Origin: Chryseobacterium sp. 36-9
GTDB taxonomy: Bacteria; Bacteroidota; Bacteroidia; Flavobacteriales; Weeksellaceae
Length of the DNA: 47,756 nucleotides
NCBI GenBank assembly: GCA_001898785.1
Contig: MKVE01000017.1
Location: 269,720-317,475, forward strand
Reading direction: 5' to 3'
Below the pieces are notes generated by a model, which was given only the letters and a program-made list of their open reading frames with translations, was not told the DNA's origin and ran no database searches. The translations under genes and the position numbers were made by a program. Below are positions 9,201 to 18,258 of the stretch, one piece after another (position 1 is the stretch's first letter; every line of letters starts with the position of its first letter).

Positions 9201-10430
9201 ATGTTTGACTTAGACCGCTGGCAGGAGATATTCAGTTCTATTCGCAGTAATGTATTGCGGACGGTGCTTTCCGGTTTTACGGTGGCGTTGGGATTATTCA
9301 TATTCATTGTATTGTTCGGGATTGGAAACGGGCTTAACAATTCATTTTCGAAAGCTTTCATGAGAGATGCGACCAATCTTATTATGGTTTTTGCCGGAAA
9401 GACAACGATTCCTTATGCCGGGCTGCAATCTGACAGGCAGATTTCATTTAATAATGATGATTTTGATGCTGTTGTAAAACAAAGTGGTAAAAAAATGGAG
9501 TACGGTTCGCCAAGATATACCACCAATCTTACCGTTAAATATGGAAAAGAAAGTGGCAATTATCAGATCAATGGTGTTCTGGGTGACGAAAAGTTCCTTG
9601 AAAACCGTACAATGATAGACGGACGCTACATCAATCAAATGGATAACGAACGTAAGCAGAATGTCGCTTCTATCGGCAGAATGGTTTGGCGGGATTTGAT
9701 ACGCGACGGAAACCCGATTGGAAAATCTCTGGAAATCAACGGGACAATGTTCAAAGTCGTTGGTGTTTTTGAAGATCCTGGTGGCGATTGGGATGAGAGA
9801 CATATTTCGGTTCCGCTTTCTACACTTCAGCAGATGAAAAAAAGTTCGGACACTATTAGTACGATAATGCTGTCTTATGACCAAAAACTGACACCAGACC
9901 AAGCCGTGGAATATGGTAAAGAAATAGAAAAAAATATCAGAAAAAGACACCAGATTTCTCCGGACGATCAGCAGGGAATTTTCGTTAATAATAATGCGGT
10001 CAATACTAAAGATTCTTTTGCATTCGTATTTGTAATTACTGTTGTTGTAGGATTTATCGGACTTGGAACTTTATTAGCAGGAATCATCGGTATCAGTAAC
10101 ATAATGGTTTATATCGTCAAAGAAAGAACCAAGGAAATTGGTGTACGAAAGGCAATTGGTGCAAAACCTGCCGGAATAGTCGCTTTGATTTTACAGGAAA
10201 GTATCGTTATTACGGTAATTTCAGGATTAATAGGGGTAGGACTTGGAGTCTTGGCTTTAAATCTCATCGGTAACCGGCTGGAAGAATATTTCATTACAGA
10301 ACCTTCTGTTGGGTGGGGGCTGATTATAGCGGCGTTTTTCTGTCTTGTTCTTTCGGGAACCATTGCAGGATTTGTTCCGGCTTACAGAGCATCCAAAATA
10401 AAACCTATTGAAGCTTTGAGAGCGGAATAA
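9201..10430 (+). CDS. MacB-type ABC transporter permease, first subunit
   Basis: 409 residues: one TM segment near 26-46, a large periplasmic MacB_PCD-like domain (about 47-275), then three C-terminal TM segments (about 280-310, 330-355, 370-395) forming the FtsX domain. The cytosolic coupling motif after the second TM reads VKERTKEIGVRKAIGAKP, typical of MacB/LolC. The end, RASKIKPIEALRAE, is also characteristic. It is similar in plan but not identical to the next gene; the two probably form a heterodimer with the upstream ATPase. Confidence 0.93.
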   Translation: MFDLDRWQEIFSSIRSNVLRTVLSGFTVALGLFIFIVLFGIGNGLNNSFSKAFMRDATNLIMVFAGKTTIPYAGLQSDRQISFNNDDFDAVVKQSGKKMEYGSPRYTTNLTVKYGKESGNYQINGVLGDEKFLENRTMIDGRYINQMDNERKQNVASIGRMVWRDLIRDGNPIGKSLEINGTMFKVVGVFEDPGGDWDERHISVPLSTLQQMKKSSDTISTIMLSYDQKLTPDQAVEYGKEIEKNIRKRHQISPDDQQGIFVNNNAVNTKDSFAFVFVITVVVGFIGLGTLLAGIIGISNIMVYIVKERTKEIGVRKAIGAKPAGIVALILQESIVITVISGLIGVGLGVLALNLIGNRLEEYFITEPSVGWGLIIAAFFCLVLSGTIAGFVPAYRASKIKPIEALRAE

Positions 10431-10449
10431 TAAAAATTATCAACTAAAG

Positions 10450-11718
10450 ATGAATATACTTTTTAAAAGAGATACCTGGCAGGAGATTTATTATTCCCTT
10501 CGGAATAATAAGCTGAGGACTTTCCTTACGATGATAGGCGTAGGTTGGGGTATGTTTTTGTATGTCAGTCTTTTGGGTGCGGCAAAAGGAATGGAAAATG
10601 GTTTCAATAAGTTGTTTTCCGGCTTTGCTACCAATTCTATTTTTCTTTGGTCACAAAGTACCAATATTCCGTATGAAGGATTTCCGAAAGGCAGGGCAAT
10701 GAGTCTTCATCTCAAGGATATCGATTATCTTCAGAAAAAGATTCCGGATATAGACTACATTTCTCCGCAAAGTGTACGCGGAAACTTCGGGACGCCGGGC
10801 GACCAGATTTCCAGAAACGGAAAGAAAAATACCTATATGATTACGGGTGATTTTCCAGTTGGTAACCAGATTTCCAAGAAAAAATTATTGTTCGGAAGAT
10901 ATATTAATGATGCTGACATCAGTGGCAAGAAAAACGTCATTGTGATAGGAGAAGAGGTTTATAAGAATCTTTTTGATGCCAAGAAAAATGAAAACCCGAT
11001 AGGAAAGTCGGTGAATCTCAAAGGGATTTTCTTCTCTGTTGTTGGTGTTTTCCGTGTAGGAAAAGGGGGCGGAATGGAGAATGACCGTTCAGCGTACATT
11101 CCGTTTTCCACTTATTCGGGACTGTATAATGAAGGGGATAAGGTTGGTTTCCTTGCTATTGTAGGAAAGCCTAATGCCGATGTCTCCGTCATAGAAAGCA
11201 AGGTGAAAGATGAATTGAAAAAAATCAATCACGTTTCGCCGGAAGATACCAATGCTTTCGGGAGCTTTAATCTCGCTAAAGAATTTAAGAAGCTCACAGG
11301 TTTTCTTACAGGGATGCAATTATTAACAATTATTGTCGGGACATTAACGATTTTGGCAGGCGTTATTGCCATCTCAAATATTCTCCTAATCACAGTAAAG
11401 GAAAGAACTAAGGAAATCGGAATCCGTAGAGCGTTGGGCGCAAAACCAGCGGAAGTACGAAACCAGATTCTTCTGGAAAGTGTCGTGATTACTTTGTCCT
11501 CAGGATTACTGGGATTTTTATCCGGAATTTTCTTGCTGATGATTCTGAATATTGCCACGATGAACAACGATTCATTCCCATTTTATAATCCGACGGTTGA
11601 TTACAGCAATGTATTCACAGCAATGGGAATTATGATTTTCCTTGGATTGATTATCGGATTGATTCCGGCGCAAAGAGCGGTGAAAATCAGACCTATCGAA
11701 GCATTAAGAACGGAATAA
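10450..11718 (+). CDS. MacB-type ABC transporter permease, second subunit
   Basis: 422 residues with the same plan as the preceding permease: N-terminal TM (about 25-45), periplasmic domain, and three C-terminal TMs with VKERTKEIGIRRALGAKP between them and VKIRPIEALRTE at the end. The start follows the first permease by 19 bp. The near-identical coupling segments suggest that both subunits contact the same ATPase, and the divergent periplasmic parts suggest an asymmetric channel. Family membership is clear; substrate is unknown. Confidence 0.93.
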   Translation: MNILFKRDTWQEIYYSLRNNKLRTFLTMIGVGWGMFLYVSLLGAAKGMENGFNKLFSGFATNSIFLWSQSTNIPYEGFPKGRAMSLHLKDIDYLQKKIPDIDYISPQSVRGNFGTPGDQISRNGKKNTYMITGDFPVGNQISKKKLLFGRYINDADISGKKNVIVIGEEVYKNLFDAKKNENPIGKSVNLKGIFFSVVGVFRVGKGGGMENDRSAYIPFSTYSGLYNEGDKVGFLAIVGKPNADVSVIESKVKDELKKINHVSPEDTNAFGSFNLAKEFKKLTGFLTGMQLLTIIVGTLTILAGVIAISNILLITVKERTKEIGIRRALGAKPAEVRNQILLESVVITLSSGLLGFLSGIFLLMILNIATMNNDSFPFYNPTVDYSNVFTAMGIMIFLGLIIGLIPAQRAVKIRPIEALRTE

Positions 11719-11774
11719 TAAACTAATAATAAACAATTTATCATTTATAATTAAAAAAACTATATTTCTACATA

Positions 11775-12968
11775 ATGGAAAAGAAGAAAAAATTTACATT
11801 CAAAAAAGCGATTTCCATATTTTTGGGATTGATTTTGGTGCTGGCTGTGGTTGGCGGAATCGGGTATCTTGTCAAATCCAATTCTAAGGAGAATGAAGTG
11901 TTTCTAACGAGAAAACCAACGATCCAGAATCTTGACGATAAAGTTATGGCGACGGGAAAAATAGAACCGCGCGAAGAGATTGAAATAAAACCAAATATTG
12001 CCGGGATTATCCAGACCATTAATGTAAAAGAAGGCGATAAAGTAGAAGCCGGACAACTGTTGGCAACTATCAGAATTGTACCTAATATCACTGAGGTTAA
12101 CAATGCAACAATGCAAATCAATAATTCTCAGATTCAGCTATCAAATGCAAAAATTAATGTTGAAAATCAACAAAAGCAATATGAGATGCAGGCAAAATTG
12201 TACAAGCAAGGTGTGATTTCCAAGCAGGAATATATCACAGCTCAGCAACAATTGGAAACCACATTGCAACAGCAGAAATTAGCCAGTCAACAACTTAATG
12301 CAGCTCAGAAACAATTACAGATCGTGAGAACAGGTGCAACACCAGAATTACAAAGCATGGCAACCACTCAGATCCGTGCAAAAGCCGCCGGAACTGTTTT
12401 GGAAATTCCTGTGAAAGTGGGAAGCCAGGTAATTGAGGCGAACTCCTTCAATGCCGGAACTACAATCTGTTCTATCGCGGATCTCAACTCCTTGATTTTT
12501 AAAGGTGATATTGATGAAGCGCAGGCTGGAAAACTGAAACAAGGAATGGATATGAACGTGGTCATCGGTGCTTTGCAGAACAAAAAATTTCCAGGTAAAG
12601 TAACCCTGATTGCACCAAAAGGAAAAGAGGAAAGCGGTACAATTAAATTTGCTGTGGAAGGTGATGTTTTCAACAAAACCGGAGAATACATCAGAGCGGG
12701 ATTCAGTGCAAATGGTGAGATTTTGCTGAGCTCTCAGAAAAATGCATTGCTTTTAGATGAGTCTCTGATTCAGTACGAAAAAGGGAGTAACAAATCTTTC
12801 GTAGAAGTAAAACAGCCTAACGGAAGTTTCAAGAAAACTTATGTTAAATTAGGCGCAAGTGACGGTATCAACGTTCAGATTCTTTCTGGAATCGATAAAA
12901 ATGCTGAAGTAAAAGTTTGGAATCCTTCCGATAAAGATAAAGAAGAGCTGAAAGATAAAAAGAAATAA
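11775..12968 (+). CDS. Periplasmic membrane-fusion (adaptor) protein, MacA/HlyD type
   Basis: 397 residues. A single N-terminal TM anchor (about 13-34) is followed by a beta-barrel/lipoyl segment (KPNIAGIIQTINVKEGDKV, about 73-91), a Gln/Asn-rich alpha-helical hairpin (about 110-185), the second lipoyl half (AAGTVLEIPVKVGSQV, about 203-218) and C-terminal beta domains ending in a Lys/Asp-rich tail. It bridges the MacB-type permeases and the TolC-type channel. It is the last gene of the operon and is followed by a strong terminator. Confidence 0.93.
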   Translation: MEKKKKFTFKKAISIFLGLILVLAVVGGIGYLVKSNSKENEVFLTRKPTIQNLDDKVMATGKIEPREEIEIKPNIAGIIQTINVKEGDKVEAGQLLATIRIVPNITEVNNATMQINNSQIQLSNAKINVENQQKQYEMQAKLYKQGVISKQEYITAQQQLETTLQQQKLASQQLNAAQKQLQIVRTGATPELQSMATTQIRAKAAGTVLEIPVKVGSQVIEANSFNAGTTICSIADLNSLIFKGDIDEAQAGKLKQGMDMNVVIGALQNKKFPGKVTLIAPKGKEESGTIKFAVEGDVFNKTGEYIRAGFSANGEILLSSQKNALLLDESLIQYEKGSNKSFVEVKQPNGSFKKTYVKLGASDGINVQILSGIDKNAEVKVWNPSDKDKEELKDKKK

Positions 12969-12994
12969 TAGACCTTTAATTATAATTGTTAAAG

Positions 12995-13030
12995 AATCCG
13001 TCTCGTTTTTATAGCGAGACGGATTTTTTT
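12995..13030 (+). terminator. Rho-independent terminator of the efflux operon
   Basis: 11-bp stem AATCCGTCTCG (12995-13005) and CGAGACGGATT (13015-13025), followed by a run of T. Confidence 0.9.
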
Positions 13031-13047
13031 ATTATTAATGCCAAAAC

Positions 13048-13085
13048 AAAAATCCTGCAAAATCAAAATAATTTGCAGGATTTTT
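13048..13085 (-). terminator. Terminator of the outer-membrane barrel gene
   Basis: 14-bp perfect stem AAAAATCCTGCAAA (13048-13061) and TTTGCAGGATTTTT (13072-13085). Lying just beyond the stop of the minus-strand gene, it is placed to end that transcript; it can also act on the plus strand. Confidence 0.85.
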
Positions 13086-13107
13086 CAGTTTATATAGAGA
13101 GTAATTC

Positions 13108-15636
13108 TTACATTGGTCCTTGCTCATCACCGCCAGTTGCATTGGAGTTGATGTCTTTTTTACGCTTCGGTTGTTCTACTTTTTCACCCTGTTTGAATTT
13201 GTAAGTGAAAGAAAGTGCAAACTGTCTTGGCTGCCATTGCATATAATTTTCTGAAGTGAAATCACCATTATAATTTACCATTCTCATTGCTCTTGTATTG
13301 AAAACATCCTGAATGTTGAAAGAGATTGTTCCGTTTCCATTTAAAACTGTTTTAGATGCACCAAAGTTAACGGCATACATAGATTGTCTGTCTTGGCTAG
13401 CAGTTTTTCTAGGTCCGCCATAGAATCCTTGTACTTGGAAACTCAATGTTTTATCCAATTTGAAAGTAGAAGTTAATCTGGATCTCATAGAAACTCCTTT
13501 TCCTTCAAAAGATAGTGGCTGTTTCATTGGAACATCCGTAGTAAAATAGGTTCCTGTTGTACTATAACGGAATCCATCTACGTTCCCTAAGAATTTTAGC
13601 CATTTGGTAGCATCCCAAGTGAAGTTGACTTCCAAACCTATTCTGTCATCGGTTCCTACATTGACTGGCTTTGTATGAACAACGATTTGATCTTCGTCAT
13701 TGATTTTTTCTAGCTGACTATAGGTAATCGTTTTTACATCATCTGTCTGATGTCTGTAATAAAGAGTAGGGTTGATAGTAAAACTCTTTTTAGAAATACT
13801 ATAACCTACTTCGTAAGCATCGACATAAGATGGATTAAGATCTATATTACCATCAAAGATGTTTAGGTTATTATTATAATTCGGATTTGGAATCATAAAG
13901 AAAGAACGAGGTCTATCAATTCTTCTCGAATAATTTACAAGAAACTGGTTGTCTTTAGAAATCTCGTAACTCAAGAAAACACTTGGGAAAACATTATTGT
14001 AATTTTTCTTTCTGTTATCTACTGGGTTGGTTCCTAGTAAGTTGTGGTAGTCGATGGTTATATTTGACAATTCATCTCTCAATCCAACTTGGTAACCTAA
14101 TTTTCCAATTTTACTTTTGAACTGAAGATAAAATGCATTAAACATTTCCTTATAATTGGCAGTGTAAGAATATAAACCTAAATAAACTAAATCAGGATTT
14201 TTACCAGTACTTTCCTGAACCATATTATTGTAATCATTCTCGTTAACATCCAGTCTGTAACCTGCACTCAAACTAGAGTATTCACCAATTGGTAATTCAT
14301 AATCCACTTTTCCAACCAACGTTTTATTGATTGTTTTTTGATTGATGATGTTCAATAGATTGAAAGCACTATTTTTCGTTTCATCAATTCCGGTAAAGTT
14401 ATTAGATCTGTTTCTTTGAAGACTTAATGCTAAGGAAATATTTTGTCCCTTATCATCAAACTTGTGATCCAATCCAAAATCTCCTTGAAAAGCCAAATTG
14501 GAGTTTCTTCCAGTATTTAATCTTTGAGTGAAAATAGGTGACGTTCCAAAAAATTGTTCGTCAATATTGGTATATCCATTACTGTCATTGTTAAAAGTTC
14601 TCACAGTACCAGAAGCATTGACAGATGTTTTTTCATTAATATCATAGAGTAATCCTGTGGTAGCATTGTAGTTTTCACCTTTACTTTTCGTAATTGCATT
14701 AGAATATCTGCTGGAAAGGTCGCCAGTTTCACCATCGAAATAATTAATAGTATTTCTGTTAGTATTTTTAGATTCTCGATAGCCGCCACCGCCATTTACA
14801 AAAACTGTCAAGTCACCTTTTCTCCAACTAAGATTGGTGTTAAGGTTGGTCTGTGGAAGATAACCCAAAGTTCCAGTGACACTTCCGTTAAATCCGGCTT
14901 TTTTACTTTTCTTAAGGATAATATTCAGAATACCGGCAGTTCCACTTGCTTCAAATTTTGAAGATGGGTTGGTAATCACTTCAATTTTTTCGATTTGGTC
15001 CGCAGGGATACTTTGTAAAGCATTTGCTCCGTCATCAATTCCTAAAAGGGCAGAAGGTTTTCCGTTAATTAGAAATTTAACATTACTACTTCCCCTCATA
15101 GAAACGGATCCATCTGTGCCAACTTCTACTGAAGGGACGTTTGATAGTACATCTTGTAAACTTCCTCCTTTACTAACAATGTCCTGTGAAGGATCATAAG
15201 TTTTTTTATCCAATTCAACTTTGTAAGGTTTTGTTGACTGTGCAGTAATCACAACACCCTGGATATCGGTTGTATTATTAAGGTTGGCTTTTCCGTCAGA
15301 AACAATAACGAAAGGCGCAATGGCTCCAGCTTTTTCAACTCTGATGGTTTGGGTGAATTTTTTGTAATCAACCGCTTCAATGCTTACGTCATAGCTTCCT
15401 GGAGCCAAATCTAATTTATAGTTTCCGTCAGCATCTGCCAATGCAGCATCACTCAATTGAGAATTTTGTTGATTTTTAAAAGTTATGGATGCATATCCAA
15501 CACCACCATTTGCGTCTTTTACATTTCCAGAAATAGTCATCTTCTGCTGTGCCATAATAAAGCTTGCAGCACCGACTGTCAGTGCCAGTCCGAAGATTTT
15601 TTTCTGAATTACATTTACAATTTCCGTTCGTTCCAT
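13108..15636 (-). CDS. TonB-dependent-receptor-like outer-membrane beta-barrel protein (OMP_b-brl_3 type)
   Basis: 842 residues. After a signal peptide (cut near MAQQ, about residue 30) there is a carboxypeptidase-regulatory-like beta-sandwich (about 33-105), a TonB-receptor plug (about 140-245: VLSNVPSVEV, SMRGSSNVKFLINGKP, QIEKIEVITNPSSKFEASG), then a long beta-barrel rich in aromatic/Asn strands. The tail after the last strand is charged (KVEQPKRKKD). The barrel resembles the 'outer membrane beta-barrel family' proteins of Flavobacteriia more than classical siderophore receptors, and no TonB box was identified. It starts 26 bp after mltG and may share its transcript. Ligand is unknown. Confidence 0.88.
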   Translation of the reverse strand: MERTEIVNVIQKKIFGLALTVGAASFIMAQQKMTISGNVKDANGGVGYASITFKNQQNSQLSDAALADADGNYKLDLAPGSYDVSIEAVDYKKFTQTIRVEKAGAIAPFVIVSDGKANLNNTTDIQGVVITAQSTKPYKVELDKKTYDPSQDIVSKGGSLQDVLSNVPSVEVGTDGSVSMRGSSNVKFLINGKPSALLGIDDGANALQSIPADQIEKIEVITNPSSKFEASGTAGILNIILKKSKKAGFNGSVTGTLGYLPQTNLNTNLSWRKGDLTVFVNGGGGYRESKNTNRNTINYFDGETGDLSSRYSNAITKSKGENYNATTGLLYDINEKTSVNASGTVRTFNNDSNGYTNIDEQFFGTSPIFTQRLNTGRNSNLAFQGDFGLDHKFDDKGQNISLALSLQRNRSNNFTGIDETKNSAFNLLNIINQKTINKTLVGKVDYELPIGEYSSLSAGYRLDVNENDYNNMVQESTGKNPDLVYLGLYSYTANYKEMFNAFYLQFKSKIGKLGYQVGLRDELSNITIDYHNLLGTNPVDNRKKNYNNVFPSVFLSYEISKDNQFLVNYSRRIDRPRSFFMIPNPNYNNNLNIFDGNIDLNPSYVDAYEVGYSISKKSFTINPTLYYRHQTDDVKTITYSQLEKINDEDQIVVHTKPVNVGTDDRIGLEVNFTWDATKWLKFLGNVDGFRYSTTGTYFTTDVPMKQPLSFEGKGVSMRSRLTSTFKLDKTLSFQVQGFYGGPRKTASQDRQSMYAVNFGASKTVLNGNGTISFNIQDVFNTRAMRMVNYNGDFTSENYMQWQPRQFALSFTYKFKQGEKVEQPKRKKDINSNATGGDEQGPM

Positions 15637-15662
15637 TATTGTTTATTTTCGCTTTTTGCTCT

Positions 15663-16688
15663 TTATTTTATTTGTCTGCTGTCCAGCCAGTCTTGGTACG
15701 CTTTCGCATTTCTGGCGTGTTCCGCATCATTATCCGTGAATTTATGATAACCGGGTCTTGCCGGGTCTGCGCACATAAAGATGTAGTTGTTCTTTTCTGC
15801 ATCTAAAACAGCGTTCAGGGAGTTTTTATCTACGATGCAGATTGGTCCCGGCGGAATGCCTTTGTTTGCATAGGTATTATAAGGAGAAGGCTCTTTCAGG
15901 TATTTATAATAGACCCGTTTGATTTTCTGGGTGAAGTTGTTAGCTTTGTTCACAGCGTAGATCACAGTCGGGTCACTTTGGAGCTTCATTCCTTTTTTAT
16001 AGCGGTTGATATAAAGCCCGGCAACTGTTCTCTGCTCATCAGGTTTGCCCCCTGTTTCTTTATAGACCAGCGATGCGAGAGCATAGATTTGATCTCTTGT
16101 CAATCCGGATTGTTTTTCTTTTTCGATTCTCTCGGCGGTCCAGAAATCTTTGTAATCTGATTCGAATTTCTCAAAGAATTCTTTTGGCGTTACCGTCCAG
16201 AAAAAATCGTAAGTATTGTTAAAGAAATATTTTTTAAGGTCTTCAGCATTCTTATAGCCTTTGTTAACAGCAATTTCATCCAGTTTTTTGACAAACTTTG
16301 CAGAATCGATTTCTGTTTTTTTAGTAACTCTTCCCACCATTTGGTACACATCGTCAAAGTCCTTGATTCTGAAAGAATTTGGAGTCTGATTGCCGGCGAT
16401 GATCATATTCGTGATTTCGCGGTTGTTCATTCCGGATTTCAGTTCGTATCGGCCTGGTTTGTAATTGTCTTTAAGGTTTTTATCGTCAGCAATACTTGCA
16501 AAATTGTCCTGATTCTTGATAAAGGGAGAGATTGAATCCAGAATTTGCTTATAAGAAGAATGATGCGGAATCAAAACAAATCCTTCTTTTTCTACATTAT
16601 TTCCAAGATATTTATTGTAAAATCTCAATCCAAAAAAAACCAGGATTGCCACAAATACAACAGATATGATAAGAATTATTTTTTTCAT
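15663..16688 (-). CDS. mltG: Endolytic murein transglycosylase
   Basis: 341 residues. The start at 16688 (MKKIILIISV) is chosen because it gives the expected N-terminal membrane anchor (about 3-21) and avoids overlap with dapF; a longer reading adds 35 unlikely residues. MltG cleaves nascent glycan strands and sets their length at the cell membrane. The YceG catalytic block is intact: LASLVYKETGG (204-214) with catalytic E211, then LQSDPTVIYA, SPYNTY and GIPPGPI further on. It lies 19 bp downstream of dapF, so two peptidoglycan genes are adjacent. Confidence 0.93.
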   Translation of the reverse strand: MKKIILIISVVFVAILVFFGLRFYNKYLGNNVEKEGFVLIPHHSSYKQILDSISPFIKNQDNFASIADDKNLKDNYKPGRYELKSGMNNREITNMIIAGNQTPNSFRIKDFDDVYQMVGRVTKKTEIDSAKFVKKLDEIAVNKGYKNAEDLKKYFFNNTYDFFWTVTPKEFFEKFESDYKDFWTAERIEKEKQSGLTRDQIYALASLVYKETGGKPDEQRTVAGLYINRYKKGMKLQSDPTVIYAVNKANNFTQKIKRVYYKYLKEPSPYNTYANKGIPPGPICIVDKNSLNAVLDAEKNNYIFMCADPARPGYHKFTDNDAEHARNAKAYQDWLDSRQIK

Positions 16689-16707
16689 AGTTTGAAATCT
16701 CAGGCTT

Positions 16708-17472
16708 TTACAAATTAATATTTCCTTTAAAAACCTGAACCGCAGGGCCTTCCAGCCAAATGTTTTTGAATCCTTCTCCATCTTTTTCGGCATAAACTTT
16801 CAAGTTGCCGCCCATTACTTTAATTCCAACAAACGTTTGATTATTATTTTTCATAAAAGTTAAAGCTGCAGCCGTAACTCCGGTTCCACAACTGTAGGTT
16901 TCATCCTCGACACCACGTTCATAGGTTCTGACAAAAAGTTCTTTGTCAGACAATTTTTCCACGAAGTTAACATTGATTCCTTCCTGCTTATAAGTTTCAG
17001 AATTTCGGATTTCGTTGCCGTTTTTGTAAACATTATAATTATTTAACATTTCTACGTACTTAACATAATGTGGCGATCCTGTATTGAGAACGAAATCATT
17101 TCCATCCGTATGAATGTTGTTAACATCGCCCATTTTCAATTTTACAGTGCCGTTCTTTATTTCCGCTTCGTGGATTCCGTCAATAGCAATGAAAGTCGTC
17201 TTATCCTCGATCATATCCAGAAAATGAGCAAAGGCAACAGAGCAGCGTGCACCGTTTCCGCAAAAACTTTTGGATCCGTCGGAATTATAATAATCTACTT
17301 CAAAATCAACATCTTCTGCAGAATTAATTTTAATTAATCCGTCTGCACCAATGCCGAATCTGCGGTCGCAAAGTTTCTGTATGTTTTCGATAGAAAGATC
17401 ATCCCATTCTCCTAAACGATTGTCTATCATCACAAAATCATTTCCTGTTCCTTGATATTTATAAAATTTCAT
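16708..17472 (-). CDS. dapF: Diaminopimelate epimerase
   Basis: 254 residues. It converts LL- to meso-diaminopimelate, the cross-linking residue of peptidoglycan and lysine precursor. The N-terminus has the family start KYQGTGNDFVMID (5-17). The two catalytic cysteines are in FCGNGARC (70-77, C71) and SCGTGVTAAA (194-203, C195), giving the usual mirror-symmetric active site. Likely first gene of the dapF-mltG-(barrel protein) transcript. Confidence 0.96.
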   Translation of the reverse strand: MKFYKYQGTGNDFVMIDNRLGEWDDLSIENIQKLCDRRFGIGADGLIKINSAEDVDFEVDYYNSDGSKSFCGNGARCSVAFAHFLDMIEDKTTFIAIDGIHEAEIKNGTVKLKMGDVNNIHTDGNDFVLNTGSPHYVKYVEMLNNYNVYKNGNEIRNSETYKQEGINVNFVEKLSDKELFVRTYERGVEDETYSCGTGVTAAALTFMKNNNQTFVGIKVMGGNLKVYAEKDGEGFKNIWLEGPAVQVFKGNINL

Positions 17473-17667
17473 TATTTATTTGTCTGATTTTTAAATATTT
17501 ATTTTGATTTTTCTAATCCAAAATCAAGCCAGTAAAAATACTCAATTTATAAGGATTTCAATCTTGATATTTGTTATTTAAATTCGCTCTAAATCTCAAA
17601 AGAGTTGGAATCAAAATAATAGAATTTCTCAATCTCTCGATATTAATAATTTTTAATAATATATAGC

Positions 17668-17675
17668 TATCTTTG
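17668..17675 (+). promoter_or_regulatory. -7 promoter element of the sigma factor gene
   Basis: TATCTTTG matches TAnnTTTG and ends 10 bases before the ATG at 17686, implying a very short or absent leader. The -33 region is AT-rich without a clear TTTG. Confidence 0.5.
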
Positions 17676-17685
17676 TTCATTGAAA

Positions 17686-18243
17686 ATGAAGGAAGAACAG
17701 TTACTCGCTCTCATTATAAAAGCCAGGGATAAAGATCAAAAGGCTCAGACACAACTCATCAATATGTTTTGGGTTGATGTTTTTTCTTTTGTGATGAATA
17801 GGGTAAAGGATGAAAATGATGCTGATGAGATTACGGTTTCGGTCTTTTCAAAAGTTCTTAACAAGCTGGATTTATTTGATCCTAATTTTCAATTCAAAAC
17901 CTGGATTCTGACAATTGCTCAAAATACAATCATTGATTTCTGGAGAAGAAAAAACAGGGAGAATGAAGATGCAAGTGACGGATTGGAGAATGTAAAGAAC
18001 GAATTTGCAAGATCGCCCGAGGAATTATTGATTTCTGAAGAAGACCAGCAAAAGATCATCAAAATCATAGAAACAATGGATGCTAAAAATCAGGATATTA
18101 TTCGTCTGAGATTTTTTGAAGAAAAGAGCATCAAAGAAATAGCGGAAGAACTCAATCTTTCCGTAGCCAACACAAAAGTAAGGATAATGAGAGCTAAGAA
18201 AATCCTGGCCGAATTATTAAAAGAAGACGAAACAGATTTTTAA
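17686..18243 (+). CDS. ECF-type RNA polymerase sigma factor
   Basis: 185 residues from the ATG at 17686; an in-frame TTG at 17680 would add two residues. Region 2 (about 18-85) includes the FKTWILTIAQNTIIDFWRR core that binds RNA polymerase and melts the -10 element; region 4 (about 125-175) carries the helix-turn-helix IKEIAEELNLSVANTKVRI. There is no region 1 or 3 and no anti-sigma gene beside it. lipA follows after 15 bp, so they are probably co-transcribed. Which genes it controls is not visible here. Confidence 0.9.
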   Translation: MKEEQLLALIIKARDKDQKAQTQLINMFWVDVFSFVMNRVKDENDADEITVSVFSKVLNKLDLFDPNFQFKTWILTIAQNTIIDFWRRKNRENEDASDGLENVKNEFARSPEELLISEEDQQKIIKIIETMDAKNQDIIRLRFFEEKSIKEIAEELNLSVANTKVRIMRAKKILAELLKEDETDF

Positions 18244-18258
18244 TTTCAAAAAATCAAA

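Noticed and set aside
16689-16793. N-terminal extension of mltG
   Set aside because: Would run into dapF and displace the membrane anchor from the N-terminus.
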